DNA from: Marinifilum fragile JCM 15579
GTDB lineage: Bacteria; Bacteroidota; Bacteroidia; Bacteroidales; Marinifilaceae
NCBI RefSeq assembly: GCF_001310955.1
Contig: NZ_BAZX01000004.1
Location: 62,001 to 126,000 of the forward strand
Length of the DNA: 64,000 nucleotides
Reading direction: 5' to 3'
The notes beneath the pieces are model-generated. The model made no database searches and was not told the origin of the DNA. It saw only the letters and a program-made list of their open reading frames with translations. Position 1 is the first letter of the stretch. Every line of letters begins with the position of its first letter. Both the position numbers and the translations under genes were made by a program. Shown here piece by piece: positions 29,663 through 39,386 of this stretch.

Positions 29663-32011
29663 TTATTCATATCGTAAACTTTCCACAGGATTTCTCTTTG
29701 CTGCCCTCCACGATTGCCACGAAATAGTTAACAGGGCAATTCCCAAAGCAATGATTCCTGCCAAAGCAAAAATCCACCAGCTGAGTTCTGTTCTGTAGGC
29801 AAAGTTTTGTAACCACTTGTTCATGAAGTAATATGAAATTGGAGAGGCAATCAGGAAAGCAATTAACACCCAAACAGAAAAGTCTTTGTTTAGCATTTGC
29901 ATGATTTCAAAGGTTTTGGCTCCATTTGCTTTTCTAATGCCAATTTCTTTTGTTTTTGATTCTGAAATAAACAAGCTCGTTGAGAAGAGTCCAAAGCAGA
30001 GAATTGTTATCGCAACAACAAAAGCCAATAAGCACATTCTGAATAGTAGAATCTCTTTCTTGTAAATTTCCGAGAGTTTAAATTTCTTATGCAACAGGTT
30101 CACATCTGTTTGTAAAGATTGCTTATGGCAGAAGGATTTAAAATCATCAATAAAATTAGGGTAGAAAGCATGGTTTACATTGATCAAAACAGAGGACTGA
30201 TGGTAAGGCATATTGCCCAGCACAAGAGGTTGAATTGGTTCATAAAATGAAGAATGATATACATTTTTAAATACACCAACGATTTGACCGATCATCATAT
30301 CTTTACTGTCGTAAATAATGGTACTCAAAGGATCTTTTTTATTTAATTTTTTTGCGAAACTTTCGTTTACAATGACTTCGGTGATTGATTTGCTGCGTTC
30401 TTTTTCCTTACCAGATCGTACAGCTGTTTTATTGATGTTTCGTCCTCTTACTAATTCGATGTTGAAAGTATTTAGGTAATTATGATTGGCGAGTCGAACA
30501 ATAGCATCAATTTTATTATTGTCTTCTTTTATAAGGAAAGTAGCCTTGCCTGGTTTGTCACCATAAATTCCTTGGCCAATAGCTATTGAATTTACATAGT
30601 GTTTGTTCTCAAATTCATTTATCAAGAGGTCTATTTTAGGCTCAGGAACCAATGTAATTAGCGTGTTCTCCAAGTCATATCCCAAATTCGTATTCTTTAT
30701 AAAATTGATTTGCTTCGATACTGTACTCAAAACGATGAAGATGAATATGAAAACAGCAATTTGAATGATACTTAGTAGCTTTCTTACATGCTGCTTATTG
30801 GTTTTGATAGCAGATAAAAATGTTGGTTTCACAAATACATATTGTAGATAAGAAAGAGAGATTACCAAGAATAGTATGACAAATGGAAGAATGAAGAGCT
30901 TGGGATTACTATTAATTTTTGTGTGCAAAAAAACTGAAATGTATTCATTTAGAGAATAAAATAAACCAAATGCAAAAACAAGGCATAGAAGAAATACGAG
31001 TGTGCTGTCAAGTATAAATAGTTTTCTGATTCCTTGATTTGATAATCCAAAACACCTCATTGTTACGTATGAATTAGCGTGCTTAATGTGTAAGCCAGTG
31101 CTTATTGTGAAGTAATTAAATAGGATCAGAAATAGGATTAAAAAAGTAATTCCAGAAAGTGTTTTTAAGATGGTAGAATTTCCTTTTTTAAGAGCATAAG
31201 TGATGTGGTCTGAATGAAGGTATATTCGATCGAAACCTTGCAATTCCCATTGGTAATTGGAACAGTAATCAGACATGCCATATTCACTTAATTTGTCTGT
31301 AAGCCATGTGGCGATTTGTCCTTCAATATGCGAAACCATATTGGGGTAGGGAAGTTCAATATAGTTTTCGTAGGTGTAATACCATTCATTGTATTTGGCT
31401 TTGTTATCAGCAAAAGCAAGGTTTGTTACAATATCTCCTTCAAAAGTAAGATTCGATGGAAGATCACTCATAATCCCGGTAATAAGCAGTTCATTGGATT
31501 GATTTTGAAAAGGTTCTGAATAGGATAAAATCTTACCAATGGGGTTGGTGGATTTAAAATGCTTCTTCGCAAATGATTTACTGATTATCGCACTGTTTGA
31601 TACTTTTCTGAAAGTTTCAATATCACCAGTAAGGATTGGGAAATCAAATAATTGAAAGAAATCGGGATCTGCATTAATTACTTTAGAAGTAAACACATTA
31701 CCATCAACATTTACATTGTAAATTGATTGTGTTACTCTTGTGGCTCGTGTTATATATGGACTAATTTCACTTAAAAATTTGCCCAGAGATCCTATTGTTT
31801 CCGAATTGTAATGTTCCTTTCCTTCAGAAGCAAAATTAATCCTGTAAATATTCTGTGTTTTATTGCTGTACTTATTATAGGAAAGCTCTTGATAAATGTA
31901 TTGACCTATGAATAAAATAGCTGCCAAGGCAATGGTTGTGCTGGTAATAATAATGGCATTATGCCATGCATTATTAATCAACTTTTTATATATGAATTTT
32001 AAGTTATTCAA
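29663..32011 (-). CDS. FtsX/MacB-type ABC transporter permease
   Basis: 782 aa. The N-terminal half is the most divergent of the set, with an atypical first coupling loop, while the C-terminal half retains SKTKEIGIRKANGAKTFEI and RNPVESLRYE. It has the standard two four-TM FtsX regions and extracytoplasmic domains. Cotranscription with the permease genes on either side is likely (18-84 bp gaps, same strand, no terminator seen). Confidence 0.9.
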   Translation of the reverse strand: MNNLKFIYKKLINNAWHNAIIITSTTIALAAILFIGQYIYQELSYNKYSNKTQNIYRINFASEGKEHYNSETIGSLGKFLSEISPYITRATRVTQSIYNVNVDGNVFTSKVINADPDFFQLFDFPILTGDIETFRKVSNSAIISKSFAKKHFKSTNPIGKILSYSEPFQNQSNELLITGIMSDLPSNLTFEGDIVTNLAFADNKAKYNEWYYTYENYIELPYPNMVSHIEGQIATWLTDKLSEYGMSDYCSNYQWELQGFDRIYLHSDHITYALKKGNSTILKTLSGITFLILFLILFNYFTISTGLHIKHANSYVTMRCFGLSNQGIRKLFILDSTLVFLLCLVFAFGLFYSLNEYISVFLHTKINSNPKLFILPFVILFLVISLSYLQYVFVKPTFLSAIKTNKQHVRKLLSIIQIAVFIFIFIVLSTVSKQINFIKNTNLGYDLENTLITLVPEPKIDLLINEFENKHYVNSIAIGQGIYGDKPGKATFLIKEDNNKIDAIVRLANHNYLNTFNIELVRGRNINKTAVRSGKEKERSKSITEVIVNESFAKKLNKKDPLSTIIYDSKDMMIGQIVGVFKNVYHSSFYEPIQPLVLGNMPYHQSSVLINVNHAFYPNFIDDFKSFCHKQSLQTDVNLLHKKFKLSEIYKKEILLFRMCLLAFVVAITILCFGLFSTSLFISESKTKEIGIRKANGAKTFEIMQMLNKDFSVWVLIAFLIASPISYYFMNKWLQNFAYRTELSWWIFALAGIIALGIALLTISWQSWRAAKRNPVESLRYE

Positions 32012-32094
32012 GATGTTACGCTTTTGTTATTAGTGTATGTTTTTTTCAAGCCTCATAACCAATGAATCTATAATATCAAGAGTGCGATAGTTAC

Positions 32095-34461
32095 CTACTC
32101 ATATCTTAAACTTTCCACTGGATTTCTCTTTGCTGCCCTCCACGATTGCCACGAGACAGTTAGCAAGGCAATGCCCAAGGCAATAATTCCTGCCAGTGCA
32201 AATACCCACCAGCTGAGTTCAGTTTTATAAGCAAAACCACTAAGCCATGTGTGCAAAGCATACCAAGCAATAGGGCAGGCAATTATACATGCAATAAACA
32301 CCCACTTTACCAAATCGGTATTCAGCATTTTAACAATCTCGAAAGTTTTGGCACCATTGGTTTTTCGTATTCCAATCTCTTTGGTGTGAGTTTCAACAAT
32401 AAAATAGGTCAAGCTGATTAATCCCAGGCAGGATAGGAGTATGGAAATTATGGTGGCATAATTTAGAATGCGCTGAAATTGTTTTTCCTTCTTGTACAAA
32501 GCTTCCCAGCTTGCATCAAGGTATTTTATTTCCAGTGGGAAATTAGGAGAAATATTTTCCCAAACCTTGTTGATGGAACGAATACACCTATTGGTACTGG
32601 CAACACTGCTGGTGTTGATTTTGAAATAAATGTACTCATCGGTTTCTCCACAACTTCTAAAAGCAATTGGCCTAATAGCTGAATGCATGGATTCGTGGTT
32701 AAAATCTTCTACTTCGGCAATTACTTTTCCAACTTTGCCATTGTATCGAATTGTTGCATCTTCTGGTTTTTCGATATTGAATTGTTTAAAGGCCGTAGCA
32801 TTAAAGATCCAGTCTGCATTTTCCTCTGAATAACGATTAAACTGTTTGCCCTGAATCAATTTGATTCCAAAAAAATCGAAGAAATTTGGGCTTACGAAAA
32901 GATTGGCAAAACCAATTTCCTGTTTTTCTCCTTTGTTGATCATGCTAAGTCCCCAATTTGATTGATTGTAACCTAACGGACCAGATGTATAAGTATAATC
33001 GGAAATTTCAGGGATTCTTTTAATTTCAGAATTAAAGGCATTACTACTTTTCTCTATTTGCGGATTGGTGGCAGCATAAAGAATTTGTTCTTTATCAAAA
33101 CCAGGATCCAACTCACTCATGTAATTGTTTTGTTTGTTGATTAAGAGGATACCGCACAGTAAAATGATTGTAATGCTAAATTGGAAAATCAGCAAAGCAT
33201 TTCTCAGATGGTTTTGTGAGCGGCTATTTACAGTGTTTTTTAATAATGCCGTAGTTTGGGTCCTGCTAAATCTTATTCCGGGAATAATTCCGGTTAGTAC
33301 AAAAGTAAAAGCAAGCAGCGCAATAAATATTATCAGGTTTGATCCTGAAAAAATCTCAGCCAAAGTAAATTCCGAATTGGTAATCTGATTTAATCCGATC
33401 AGTAAGAAATTACTCAATACAATTACCAGTATACATGTAATGCATAGGACCAAAGCGGATTCAGCAGCGATTAACTCAACTACTTTGGCCTTTTTACTTC
33501 CCATTACTTTAAGGATGCCAATATTTTTAAGGCGCTTAATTTTTTGTGCAGTAACTAGGTTTATGTAATTGATACATGCAAGCAGAAGAATTAAAAATCC
33601 TATGATTTGTATAATGTTTAAGGTAAGTTGATTGCCATGTTTTAAAATCTCAATTTCGGGTAAATCATTATAAGCTTCGGTAAACGGTTTAATCTCAAAC
33701 TTGGTATCTTCTTTGTATCCTTCCGGGATGTTGTCGGTTGAGATATTGGCAAGTTTCCGATTGATAACTCCAGCATCAATATTAGATGGTATTTTTGCAA
33801 AAGCACTGTAGTTTTGAGTACCCCAATATTCTTCGCTGCTTTTAAACCAATGAATTTTATAATTGGTGTCAAGCGATAGTACTGCATCAAATTCCCATGA
33901 GCAATGATGAGAAAGATCTTGAATAACTGCTCCTACCTCAACAATTACATTTTGCAAGTTGGTGGCATTGTATAGCAACTCTTTCCCTATAGGATTTTCG
34001 TCGCCAAATATCTTTTTAGCCACCGATTGAGTCAATACAATTTTATCGGCTGTATTTAAAGCTTTTTTAGGATTACCATAAACCGCTTTAAACTGAAAAA
34101 CCTTAAAGAAACATGAATCTGCAATTAGCAGATTTTGTAACTTATAATCTGTATTCTCCTTTTTCAGAAAATCTTGTGGCGACCAGGTATACCTTGCAAA
34201 TGTTATAGCTTCTATTTCCGGAACTTCAGACCTAACATGTCTAACCATAGCGCTAGAAATATCAGGATCTTTTTGGTTTAAAAGCGTGTAGGTATATTCG
34301 ATATCCGCAATCTCCTGATCCATATTTTTCTCCTTGTTTACATAGGCGAAAACAAGCAGACTAATTGTAATTCCTATAACCAAACCACTAATGTTAATCG
34401 ATGATACCAGCTTATTCTTTAATAAGTTTTTGAATGATATTTTAATGTTGTAGAAATTCAT
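32095..34461 (-). CDS. FtsX/MacB-type ABC transporter permease (promoter-proximal)
   Basis: 788 aa and first permease after the ATPase gene (90-bp gap). Architecture: TM1 (about 20-40), MacB_PCD, FtsX core with the loop KRLKNIGILKVMGSKKAKVV, second core with TKEIGIRKTNGAKTFEIVKM and terminal RAAKRNPVESLRYE. This is the best candidate for the obligate partner of the ATPase. No terminator separates it from the ATPase gene, so it should be under the same sigma-54 promoter. Confidence 0.9.
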   Translation of the reverse strand: MNFYNIKISFKNLLKNKLVSSINISGLVIGITISLLVFAYVNKEKNMDQEIADIEYTYTLLNQKDPDISSAMVRHVRSEVPEIEAITFARYTWSPQDFLKKENTDYKLQNLLIADSCFFKVFQFKAVYGNPKKALNTADKIVLTQSVAKKIFGDENPIGKELLYNATNLQNVIVEVGAVIQDLSHHCSWEFDAVLSLDTNYKIHWFKSSEEYWGTQNYSAFAKIPSNIDAGVINRKLANISTDNIPEGYKEDTKFEIKPFTEAYNDLPEIEILKHGNQLTLNIIQIIGFLILLLACINYINLVTAQKIKRLKNIGILKVMGSKKAKVVELIAAESALVLCITCILVIVLSNFLLIGLNQITNSEFTLAEIFSGSNLIIFIALLAFTFVLTGIIPGIRFSRTQTTALLKNTVNSRSQNHLRNALLIFQFSITIILLCGILLINKQNNYMSELDPGFDKEQILYAATNPQIEKSSNAFNSEIKRIPEISDYTYTSGPLGYNQSNWGLSMINKGEKQEIGFANLFVSPNFFDFFGIKLIQGKQFNRYSEENADWIFNATAFKQFNIEKPEDATIRYNGKVGKVIAEVEDFNHESMHSAIRPIAFRSCGETDEYIYFKINTSSVASTNRCIRSINKVWENISPNFPLEIKYLDASWEALYKKEKQFQRILNYATIISILLSCLGLISLTYFIVETHTKEIGIRKTNGAKTFEIVKMLNTDLVKWVFIACIIACPIAWYALHTWLSGFAYKTELSWWVFALAGIIALGIALLTVSWQSWRAAKRNPVESLRYE

Positions 34462-34550
34462 AAATCAGTTTAGAAATGTTAATGGCTTAGACAATAAGCT
34501 TTAATAGATCAGATGTGTCAATTGTTAAGACAGTAGCGGTATTTCAAGAT

Positions 34551-35249
34551 TTAAAATACCTGCTCCGCTACCAAACTTTCTTCAGTTACAACTTTACCAT
34601 CAAATAGGTTGATAATTCGGTGAGCATATCCTGCATCTTTCATGGAGTGAGTCACCATGATAATGGTAGTTCCTTCGCGGTTTAATTCGGTAAGCAGTTC
34701 CATAACTTCCTGACCGTTTTTTGAATCCAGATTACCAGTAGGCTCATCGGCAAGAATTAACCCTGGGTTGGAAACTACCGCACGAGCAATAGCAACACGT
34801 TGTTGCTGACCACCTGATAATTGTTGAGGGTAATGTTTTGCACGATGGCTCATGTTCATTCGGTCAAGCACCTTGCTTACCATTTCTTTGCGCTTTTTGG
34901 AGCTGATGCGCTGATAAACCAAAGGCATTTCAACATTTTCGAAAACATTTAATTCATCAATCAAGTTGAACGACTGAAATACGAAACCAATATTTCCTTT
35001 GCGCAAATCGGTGCGCTGTCCCTCTTTCAAATTAGCAACTTCGGTCTTGTTAAAATTGTATTCACCTCCCGATGGATTATCCAATAAACCCAGGATGTTT
35101 AAAAGTGTAGATTTACCGCAACCCGAAGGTCCCATAATGGCTACAAATTCTCCTTCTCTAATGTTTAGGTTTACATCGTTTAAGGCTAAAGTTTCAATTT
35201 CATCTGTTCTGAAAACTTTCGATAAATTTTTAATAGAAATCATATTCAT
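34551..35249 (-). CDS. ABC transporter ATP-binding protein (LolD/MacB type)
   Basis: 232 aa from the ATG at 35249 ([13 protein letters not shown]); MISIKNL at 35243 is equally possible and an ATG at 35267 less so. Walker [10 protein letters not shown] (40-48), Q-loop [12 protein letters not shown], signature LSGGQQQR, Walker [14 protein letters not shown] and switch His in MVTHSM are all intact. It powers the MacB/FtsX permeases encoded downstream; the whole set of six permeases has only this one ATPase locally. The gene is the first of the operon and lies about 30 nt after the expected transcription start of a sigma-54 promoter. Confidence 0.94.
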   Translation of the reverse strand: MNMISIKNLSKVFRTDEIETLALNDVNLNIREGEFVAIMGPSGCGKSTLLNILGLLDNPSGGEYNFNKTEVANLKEGQRTDLRKGNIGFVFQSFNLIDELNVFENVEMPLVYQRISSKKRKEMVSKVLDRMNMSHRAKHYPQQLSGGQQQRVAIARAVVSNPGLILADEPTGNLDSKNGQEVMELLTELNREGTTIIMVTHSMKDAGYAHRIINLFDGKVVTEESLVAEQVF

Positions 35250-35289
35250 TGTTTTTAAATAATACACATGTAAAATTATGGCTTACCAT

Positions 35290-35305
35290 TGCGAACTTTG
35301 TGCCG
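35290..35305 (-). promoter_or_regulatory. sigma-54 (-24/-12) promoter for ABC operon
   Basis: On the minus strand the site reads CGGCACAAAGTTCGCA: GG and GC elements with exactly ten bases between, matching TGGCAC-N5-TTGCA at 9 of 11 positions. It lies about 41 bp upstream of the ATPase ATG, and the divergent neighbouring gene encodes a sigma-54 activator. Confidence 0.75.
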
Positions 35306-35460
35306 TAATTTGTAAGTGTCTAAATACAAGTGTGGAAAGAAGAATTTAGCTTTGGAGTGTGTAAAATTTTTAGACAGTGTATGTCTAATATTTTGAAAAG
35401 CTGATTAATTTAGAGGAGCAAAGCTTATTTTAAACAACAAGACAGAAAGACGCATTACTC

Positions 35461-35478
35461 TCCCGGTAGTTATCGGGA
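35461..35478. other. short inverted repeat upstream of regulator gene
   Basis: tcccg...cggga imperfect palindrome (TCCCGGTAGTTATCGGGA), 33 bp before the response-regulator ATG. It could be a leader hairpin or a dispersed repeat; no function can be assigned. Confidence 0.35.
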
Positions 35479-35510
35479 CAAACATAAACTCATCCCTCAT
35501 TCGCCCAAAT

Positions 35511-36872
35511 ATGAAAAAATCAAATATTCTTATTGTTGACGACAACCGAAGCGTATTAAGTGCATTGGATCTGTTGTTATCGCCATACTGTGCCAAACTG
35601 AAATGTTTATCCTCGCCCAAAACCTTATTTACTGAGCTTCAAATTGAAGATTACGATGTTGTTTTGCTGGACATGAACTTTACCACTGGTATCAATAATG
35701 GCAACGAAGGCATCTATTGGTTAAACCAGATCCTGGAGCAATATCCAGGCGTGAGTGTTGTGATGATTACCGCCTATGGGGATGTTGAATTGGCGGTAAA
35801 AGCAGTTCGTACTGGAGCTACCGATTTTGTTCTGAAGCCCTGGGACAATGAAAAAATGATTGCTACCGTTGATACCGCCTGTAAGCTAAGTCAGTCGAAA
35901 CGAGAACTAAAAAAGATGCAGCTGAAAGAGAAGCAGTTCATCGAGGAGATCAACGGATCGAACAAAGATTTAATTGGTTCATCGGCTACCTGGGAACGTG
36001 CCATGAAAATGGTTCGAAAAGTAGCAGATACCAATGCCAATGTTCTGATCACTGGTGAAAATGGAACAGGGAAGGAGTTAATTGCAAGAGAAATTCACCG
36101 ACTTTCGAAACGTTCGAACAAAGTAATGGTGAGTGTGGACATGGGAGCGGTTGCAGAATCCCTGTTCGAAAGTGAATTGTTTGGACATAAAAAAGGCGCC
36201 TTTACCGATGCACATTCCGATAGAATGGGGAAAATAGAAGCTGCCAATAAGGGAACACTCTTTCTCGACGAAATCGGAAACCTTACCATGCCCATGCAGG
36301 CCAAATTGTTGTCGGTGCTCCAGAACAGGGTGCTTACCAGGGTGGGTGACAATTCCCAAACTAAGCTTGATTTACGCCTGATATGTGCCACCAATGGAAA
36401 CCTGCAACAAATGGTATCCGATGGCAATTTTAGGGAGGATCTTCTGTATAGAATCAATACCATACACATCGAAGTACCACCTTTGCGCGACCGAAAAGAT
36501 GATATCCCGGAACTGGCAGAATTCTTTGTGAACAAGTATGCCGATAAGTATGGGAAAAATTTAAAAATAAGCAGTCAGGCCATTGCCAAGTTAAGAGATT
36601 ACCCTTGGCCGGGAAATGTTAGAGAGTTACAGCATTCGGTCGAGAAAGCGGTAATTCTTTCAGATTCTCAGCAATTAACGGCAAACGATTTTGTATTCAA
36701 GAACGACGATATGAACAATGTATCAAACTTTGGCGGAACCCTGGAAGATATGGAGGCACAGTTGATTGCTTCGGCCATAGAAAAACATGCTGGAAATCTT
36801 TCTGCCGTATCAACACAGTTGGGCATTTCTCGTCAAACACTCTACAATAAAATCAAGAAATATGGGCTATAA
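35511..36872 (+). CDS. sigma-54-dependent response regulator (NtrC family)
   Basis: 453 aa in three parts. A receiver domain (1-120) has the acidic pocket VDD (9-11) and phospho-acceptor Asp54 (LLDMNF). An AAA+ domain has Walker A GENGTGKE near 183 and the sigma-54-contacting GAFTDA loop near 230. A Fis-type HTH closes it (LSAVSTQLGISRQTLYNKIK). When phosphorylated it should activate sigma-54 RNA polymerase. The adjacent histidine kinase overlaps its 3' end by 11 bp and the divergent ABC operon carries a -24/-12 promoter, so that operon is the obvious target. Confidence 0.95.
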   Translation: MKKSNILIVDDNRSVLSALDLLLSPYCAKLKCLSSPKTLFTELQIEDYDVVLLDMNFTTGINNGNEGIYWLNQILEQYPGVSVVMITAYGDVELAVKAVRTGATDFVLKPWDNEKMIATVDTACKLSQSKRELKKMQLKEKQFIEEINGSNKDLIGSSATWERAMKMVRKVADTNANVLITGENGTGKELIAREIHRLSKRSNKVMVSVDMGAVAESLFESELFGHKKGAFTDAHSDRMGKIEAANKGTLFLDEIGNLTMPMQAKLLSVLQNRVLTRVGDNSQTKLDLRLICATNGNLQQMVSDGNFREDLLYRINTIHIEVPPLRDRKDDIPELAEFFVNKYADKYGKNLKISSQAIAKLRDYPWPGNVRELQHSVEKAVILSDSQQLTANDFVFKNDDMNNVSNFGGTLEDMEAQLIASAIEKHAGNLSAVSTQLGISRQTLYNKIKKYGL

Positions 36873-38205
36873 GAATTACAACCTGGCACTTTGGATTAGA
36901 ATGCTAATTCTTTTGGCTACTGCCATTTCATGCGGTTATGCCATTGCCACAACATCCTATTTGTCCCTTTCATTTTTTGGTTTGATGATGTTTGTTGAAG
37001 TTTGGGAGCTCATTCGATTCTTAAACAAAACGCACAAACAGATCGATTTTTTTATCAAGGCCATAAAGAACGAGGATACAACACTTCGCTTTCCCGAAAA
37101 ATCAGGCAATAGCATTATTAACGAATTGCACCATAGTTTAAACGAGCTGAATGGCATTTTGCAGCAAGTACAAACCAAATCGAGAATCAGGGAAAAGTAC
37201 TTTGGCGAAATCTTACAGAACATATCCACCGGAGTGATCGTGTTATCTGAAAATACGCACATTACCGATGTAAATTCAGCCGCACTCGAATTGTTGGGAT
37301 TGCCTGCACTTACACACATCAGTCAGCTCAATAGAATCGATACCCGATTCACCAATTCACTGCTCGAAATCTCGAACAAGCAAAAGCGGGTTTTGGAACT
37401 GTCTACCCCTAAGGAAAGGGTCCAGATCAATACGGCCTGTTCGGTAATCCGAATCCATAAGGAAGACATTAAGCTCATCACCCTGCAAGACATTCGTGGA
37501 GAATTGGAACGAAAAGAGGTAGATGCCTGGATCAAACTGATACGAGTACTGAGTCACGAAATCATGAATTCCCTGGCTCCGGTTACTTCCATTGCACAAT
37601 CGCTCAAGCGAATTTGGGAAGAGAAATCAGAAATGATTGTAGATGAAAACCTGGCAACCGAAGTAGGGAAAACCGTTAATGGCTTGGGTGTGATTACCGA
37701 AATGAGCGAGGCTTTGATCCATTTTGTGAAATCGTACCGCATGTTGTCCAAGCCACCAAAGCCAATGCTGGGGAGTGTAAATTCCATTGAGTTTTTCGAT
37801 CGACTAAGCATTCTGCTTTCACCAATTAAGGAGGAGTTTGCCGGCGAATTGCAGATTCAAACTCCAACACGATCCTTCGATTTTGTGGCCGACGAACAGA
37901 TGATTGTTCAGGTGATTATCAATTTGGTGAAGAATGCCAAGGAAGCCTTTAATGGAGAAGCTGAGCATGGAAAGATCAGTGTGAATTGCAACAAGAAAGG
38001 ACCCATTTGCGAGATCAATGTAATTGACAACGGCCCGGGAATTCCTGCCGAAATTGCCGACGAGATTTTTATTCCATTCTTCACCACCAAGACCAATGGC
38101 AGCGGTGTTGGCCTAAGCCATTCCCGACAAATTATTCGCGCCCATGGTGGTTCTTTGTATTGCACCTCCAAACCAAATCAAACCGTGTTTAAATTGAGGT
38201 GGTAA
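36862..38205 (+). CDS. sensor histidine kinase
   Basis: 447 aa from the ATG at 36862, which overlaps the regulator's stop region by 11 bp (translational coupling); the longer frame from 36787 lies within the regulator gene and is not used. Two TM segments near the N-terminus (about 9-27 and 29-48) enclose almost no periplasmic loop. A PAS-like domain follows (about 110-195), then a HisKA block with the phospho-accepting His in [11 protein letters not shown] (near 231), and HATPase_c with [17 protein letters not shown] and GSGVGLSHS. The lack of a periplasmic domain suggests it senses membrane or cytoplasmic signals, perhaps the state of the permeases it controls. Confidence 0.93.
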   Translation: MGYKNYNLALWIRMLILLATAISCGYAIATTSYLSLSFFGLMMFVEVWELIRFLNKTHKQIDFFIKAIKNEDTTLRFPEKSGNSIINELHHSLNELNGILQQVQTKSRIREKYFGEILQNISTGVIVLSENTHITDVNSAALELLGLPALTHISQLNRIDTRFTNSLLEISNKQKRVLELSTPKERVQINTACSVIRIHKEDIKLITLQDIRGELERKEVDAWIKLIRVLSHEIMNSLAPVTSIAQSLKRIWEEKSEMIVDENLATEVGKTVNGLGVITEMSEALIHFVKSYRMLSKPPKPMLGSVNSIEFFDRLSILLSPIKEEFAGELQIQTPTRSFDFVADEQMIVQVIINLVKNAKEAFNGEAEHGKISVNCNKKGPICEINVIDNGPGIPAEIADEIFIPFFTTKTNGSGVGLSHSRQIIRAHGGSLYCTSKPNQTVFKLRW

Positions 38206-38220
38206 TTGTATAATCCGTAG

Positions 38221-38240
38221 GGCCACGCCATGGCGTGGCC
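38221..38240. repeat. REP-like perfect palindrome
   Basis: ggccacgccatggcgtggcc, a perfect 20-bp palindrome preceded by gta. It is the same family as the palindromes around the RAYT at 53.4-54.9 kb and occurs just after the histidine kinase stop, where it may act as a terminator. Confidence 0.7.
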
Positions 38241-38350
38241 TAAAAACATATATCAATCCAACAATTCATTCATCTTGGAATAGGACACGAGATCCTGTTG
38301 TATCCTTAACCCTTTGCCTTGGGTTTCATCCCGAGTATAAAATATAAATG

Positions 38351-39008
38351 AAAATCTACTGAAAGGGTAATCGCAATAGCATAGGGCAGCGCCCTATGAA
38401 TATGAAATGTAATTGAAACAAAGCCCTGAAAGGGCGTAAGCATAACAATTATGGGACAATCATTATCAAAGGTTTATGTACACATCACATTCAGTACTAA
38501 AAACCGTCAACCCATTATCGATACCGAAATCGAAAACCCTCTCTACGAATACATAGGGGGAATTTGCAAAGGTTTAGAATGTAATCCAGTTCGTATTGGC
38601 GGATACAGCGATCATGTTCATATTTTTTGCATCTTATCTAAGAAAATCACCCAAATGAAATTGTTAGAGGAATTGAAAAAGCAGTCATCTATATGGGTAA
38701 AATCCAAAGGATTGAAATATCATGATTTCTATTGGCAAGATGGATATGGCATTTTCTCCGTTAATCCATCGGAAGTTGAGTTGGTGGTGAATTATATAGA
38801 TGGTCAGAAAGAGCATCATTCAAAGAAATCATTTAAGGATGAATTGAGGGCGTTTCTTAAAAAATACAATGTTGATTTTGATGAGAGATACATTTGGAAT
38901 TAGGCTCACGCCCTTTCAGGGCTAAATGCATTGGAATTGACACACCCGATGGGCGTTGCCCATCGCTATTGATCTGGCCCCTACAGGGCAATTTCAAAAT
39001 TGTGACTC
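38351..39008 (+). mobile_element. IS200-like element with hairpin ends, full-length copy
   Basis: The left end (about 38358-38440) has three short hairpins (ctgaaagggta, atagggcagcgccctat, gccctgaaagggc); the right end (38904-39003) has three more (gccctttcagggc, gatgggcgttgcccatc, ggcccctacagggc). Between them lies the Y1 transposase gene. Boundaries are set by comparison with the partial copies that follow, so they are good to within about 10 bp. Confidence 0.7.
38451..38903 (+). CDS. tnpA: IS200-like transposase (Y1, HUH)
   Basis: 150-aa Y1 transposase, the normal size for IS200/IS605 TnpA, which moves single-stranded DNA by recognising subterminal hairpins. The HUH motif is HVH at 55-57 (GYSDHVHIFCIL) and the catalytic tyrosine is Tyr115 (VVNYIDGQK). 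The N-terminal VYVHITFSTKNRQPI is typical. No tnpB accompanies it. The gene is intact with hairpin-rich ends on both sides, so the element may still be active; partial copies nearby still retain its last codons. Confidence 0.92.
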   Translation: MGQSLSKVYVHITFSTKNRQPIIDTEIENPLYEYIGGICKGLECNPVRIGGYSDHVHIFCILSKKITQMKLLEELKKQSSIWVKSKGLKYHDFYWQDGYGIFSVNPSEVELVVNYIDGQKEHHSKKSFKDELRAFLKKYNVDFDERYIWN

Positions 39009-39030
39009 ATTCTTTATACATGAAAATAAT

Positions 39031-39258
39031 CTACCCTGAAAGAGTAAAAGCAATAGCATAGGGCATCGCCCTATAAAAATATGAAATTAAAGGTAAGCCT
39101 AACAAAATATCTATAATAGAACACAATGCAATGTTGATGAGAGGTACATTTGGAATTAGGCTCACGCCCTTTCAGGGCTAAATGCATTGGGATTGACACC
39201 CCGATGGGCGTTGCCCATCGCTATTGATCTGGCCCTTTCAGGGCAATTTCAAAATTGT
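39031..39258 (+). mobile_element. internally deleted derivative of the IS200-like element
   Basis: Starts with a left-end copy (39031-39100), jumps over most of the transposase, then retains the final codons NVDERYIWN and stop (about 39131-39159) and the complete right end (39160-39258). This non-autonomous copy sits 22 bp after the full element. Confidence 0.7.
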
Positions 39259-39284
39259 AGCTCATTATCGATGTAAGAAAATAT

Positions 39285-39376
39285 TTTACCCTGAAAGGGT
39301 AATCGCAATAGCATAGGGCAGCGCCCTATGAATATGGAATGTAATTGAAATAAAGCCCTGAATGGGCGCAAGCAAA
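39285..39376 (+). repeat. solitary left end of the IS200-like element
   Basis: Near-identical to the left end before the transposase (ttaccctgaaagggtaa, atagggcagcgccctat, gccctgaatgggc) but followed directly by the start of the SnoaL-like gene instead of the transposase, 10 bp before its ATG. Confidence 0.7.
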
Positions 39377-39386
39377 CAAACAAATC

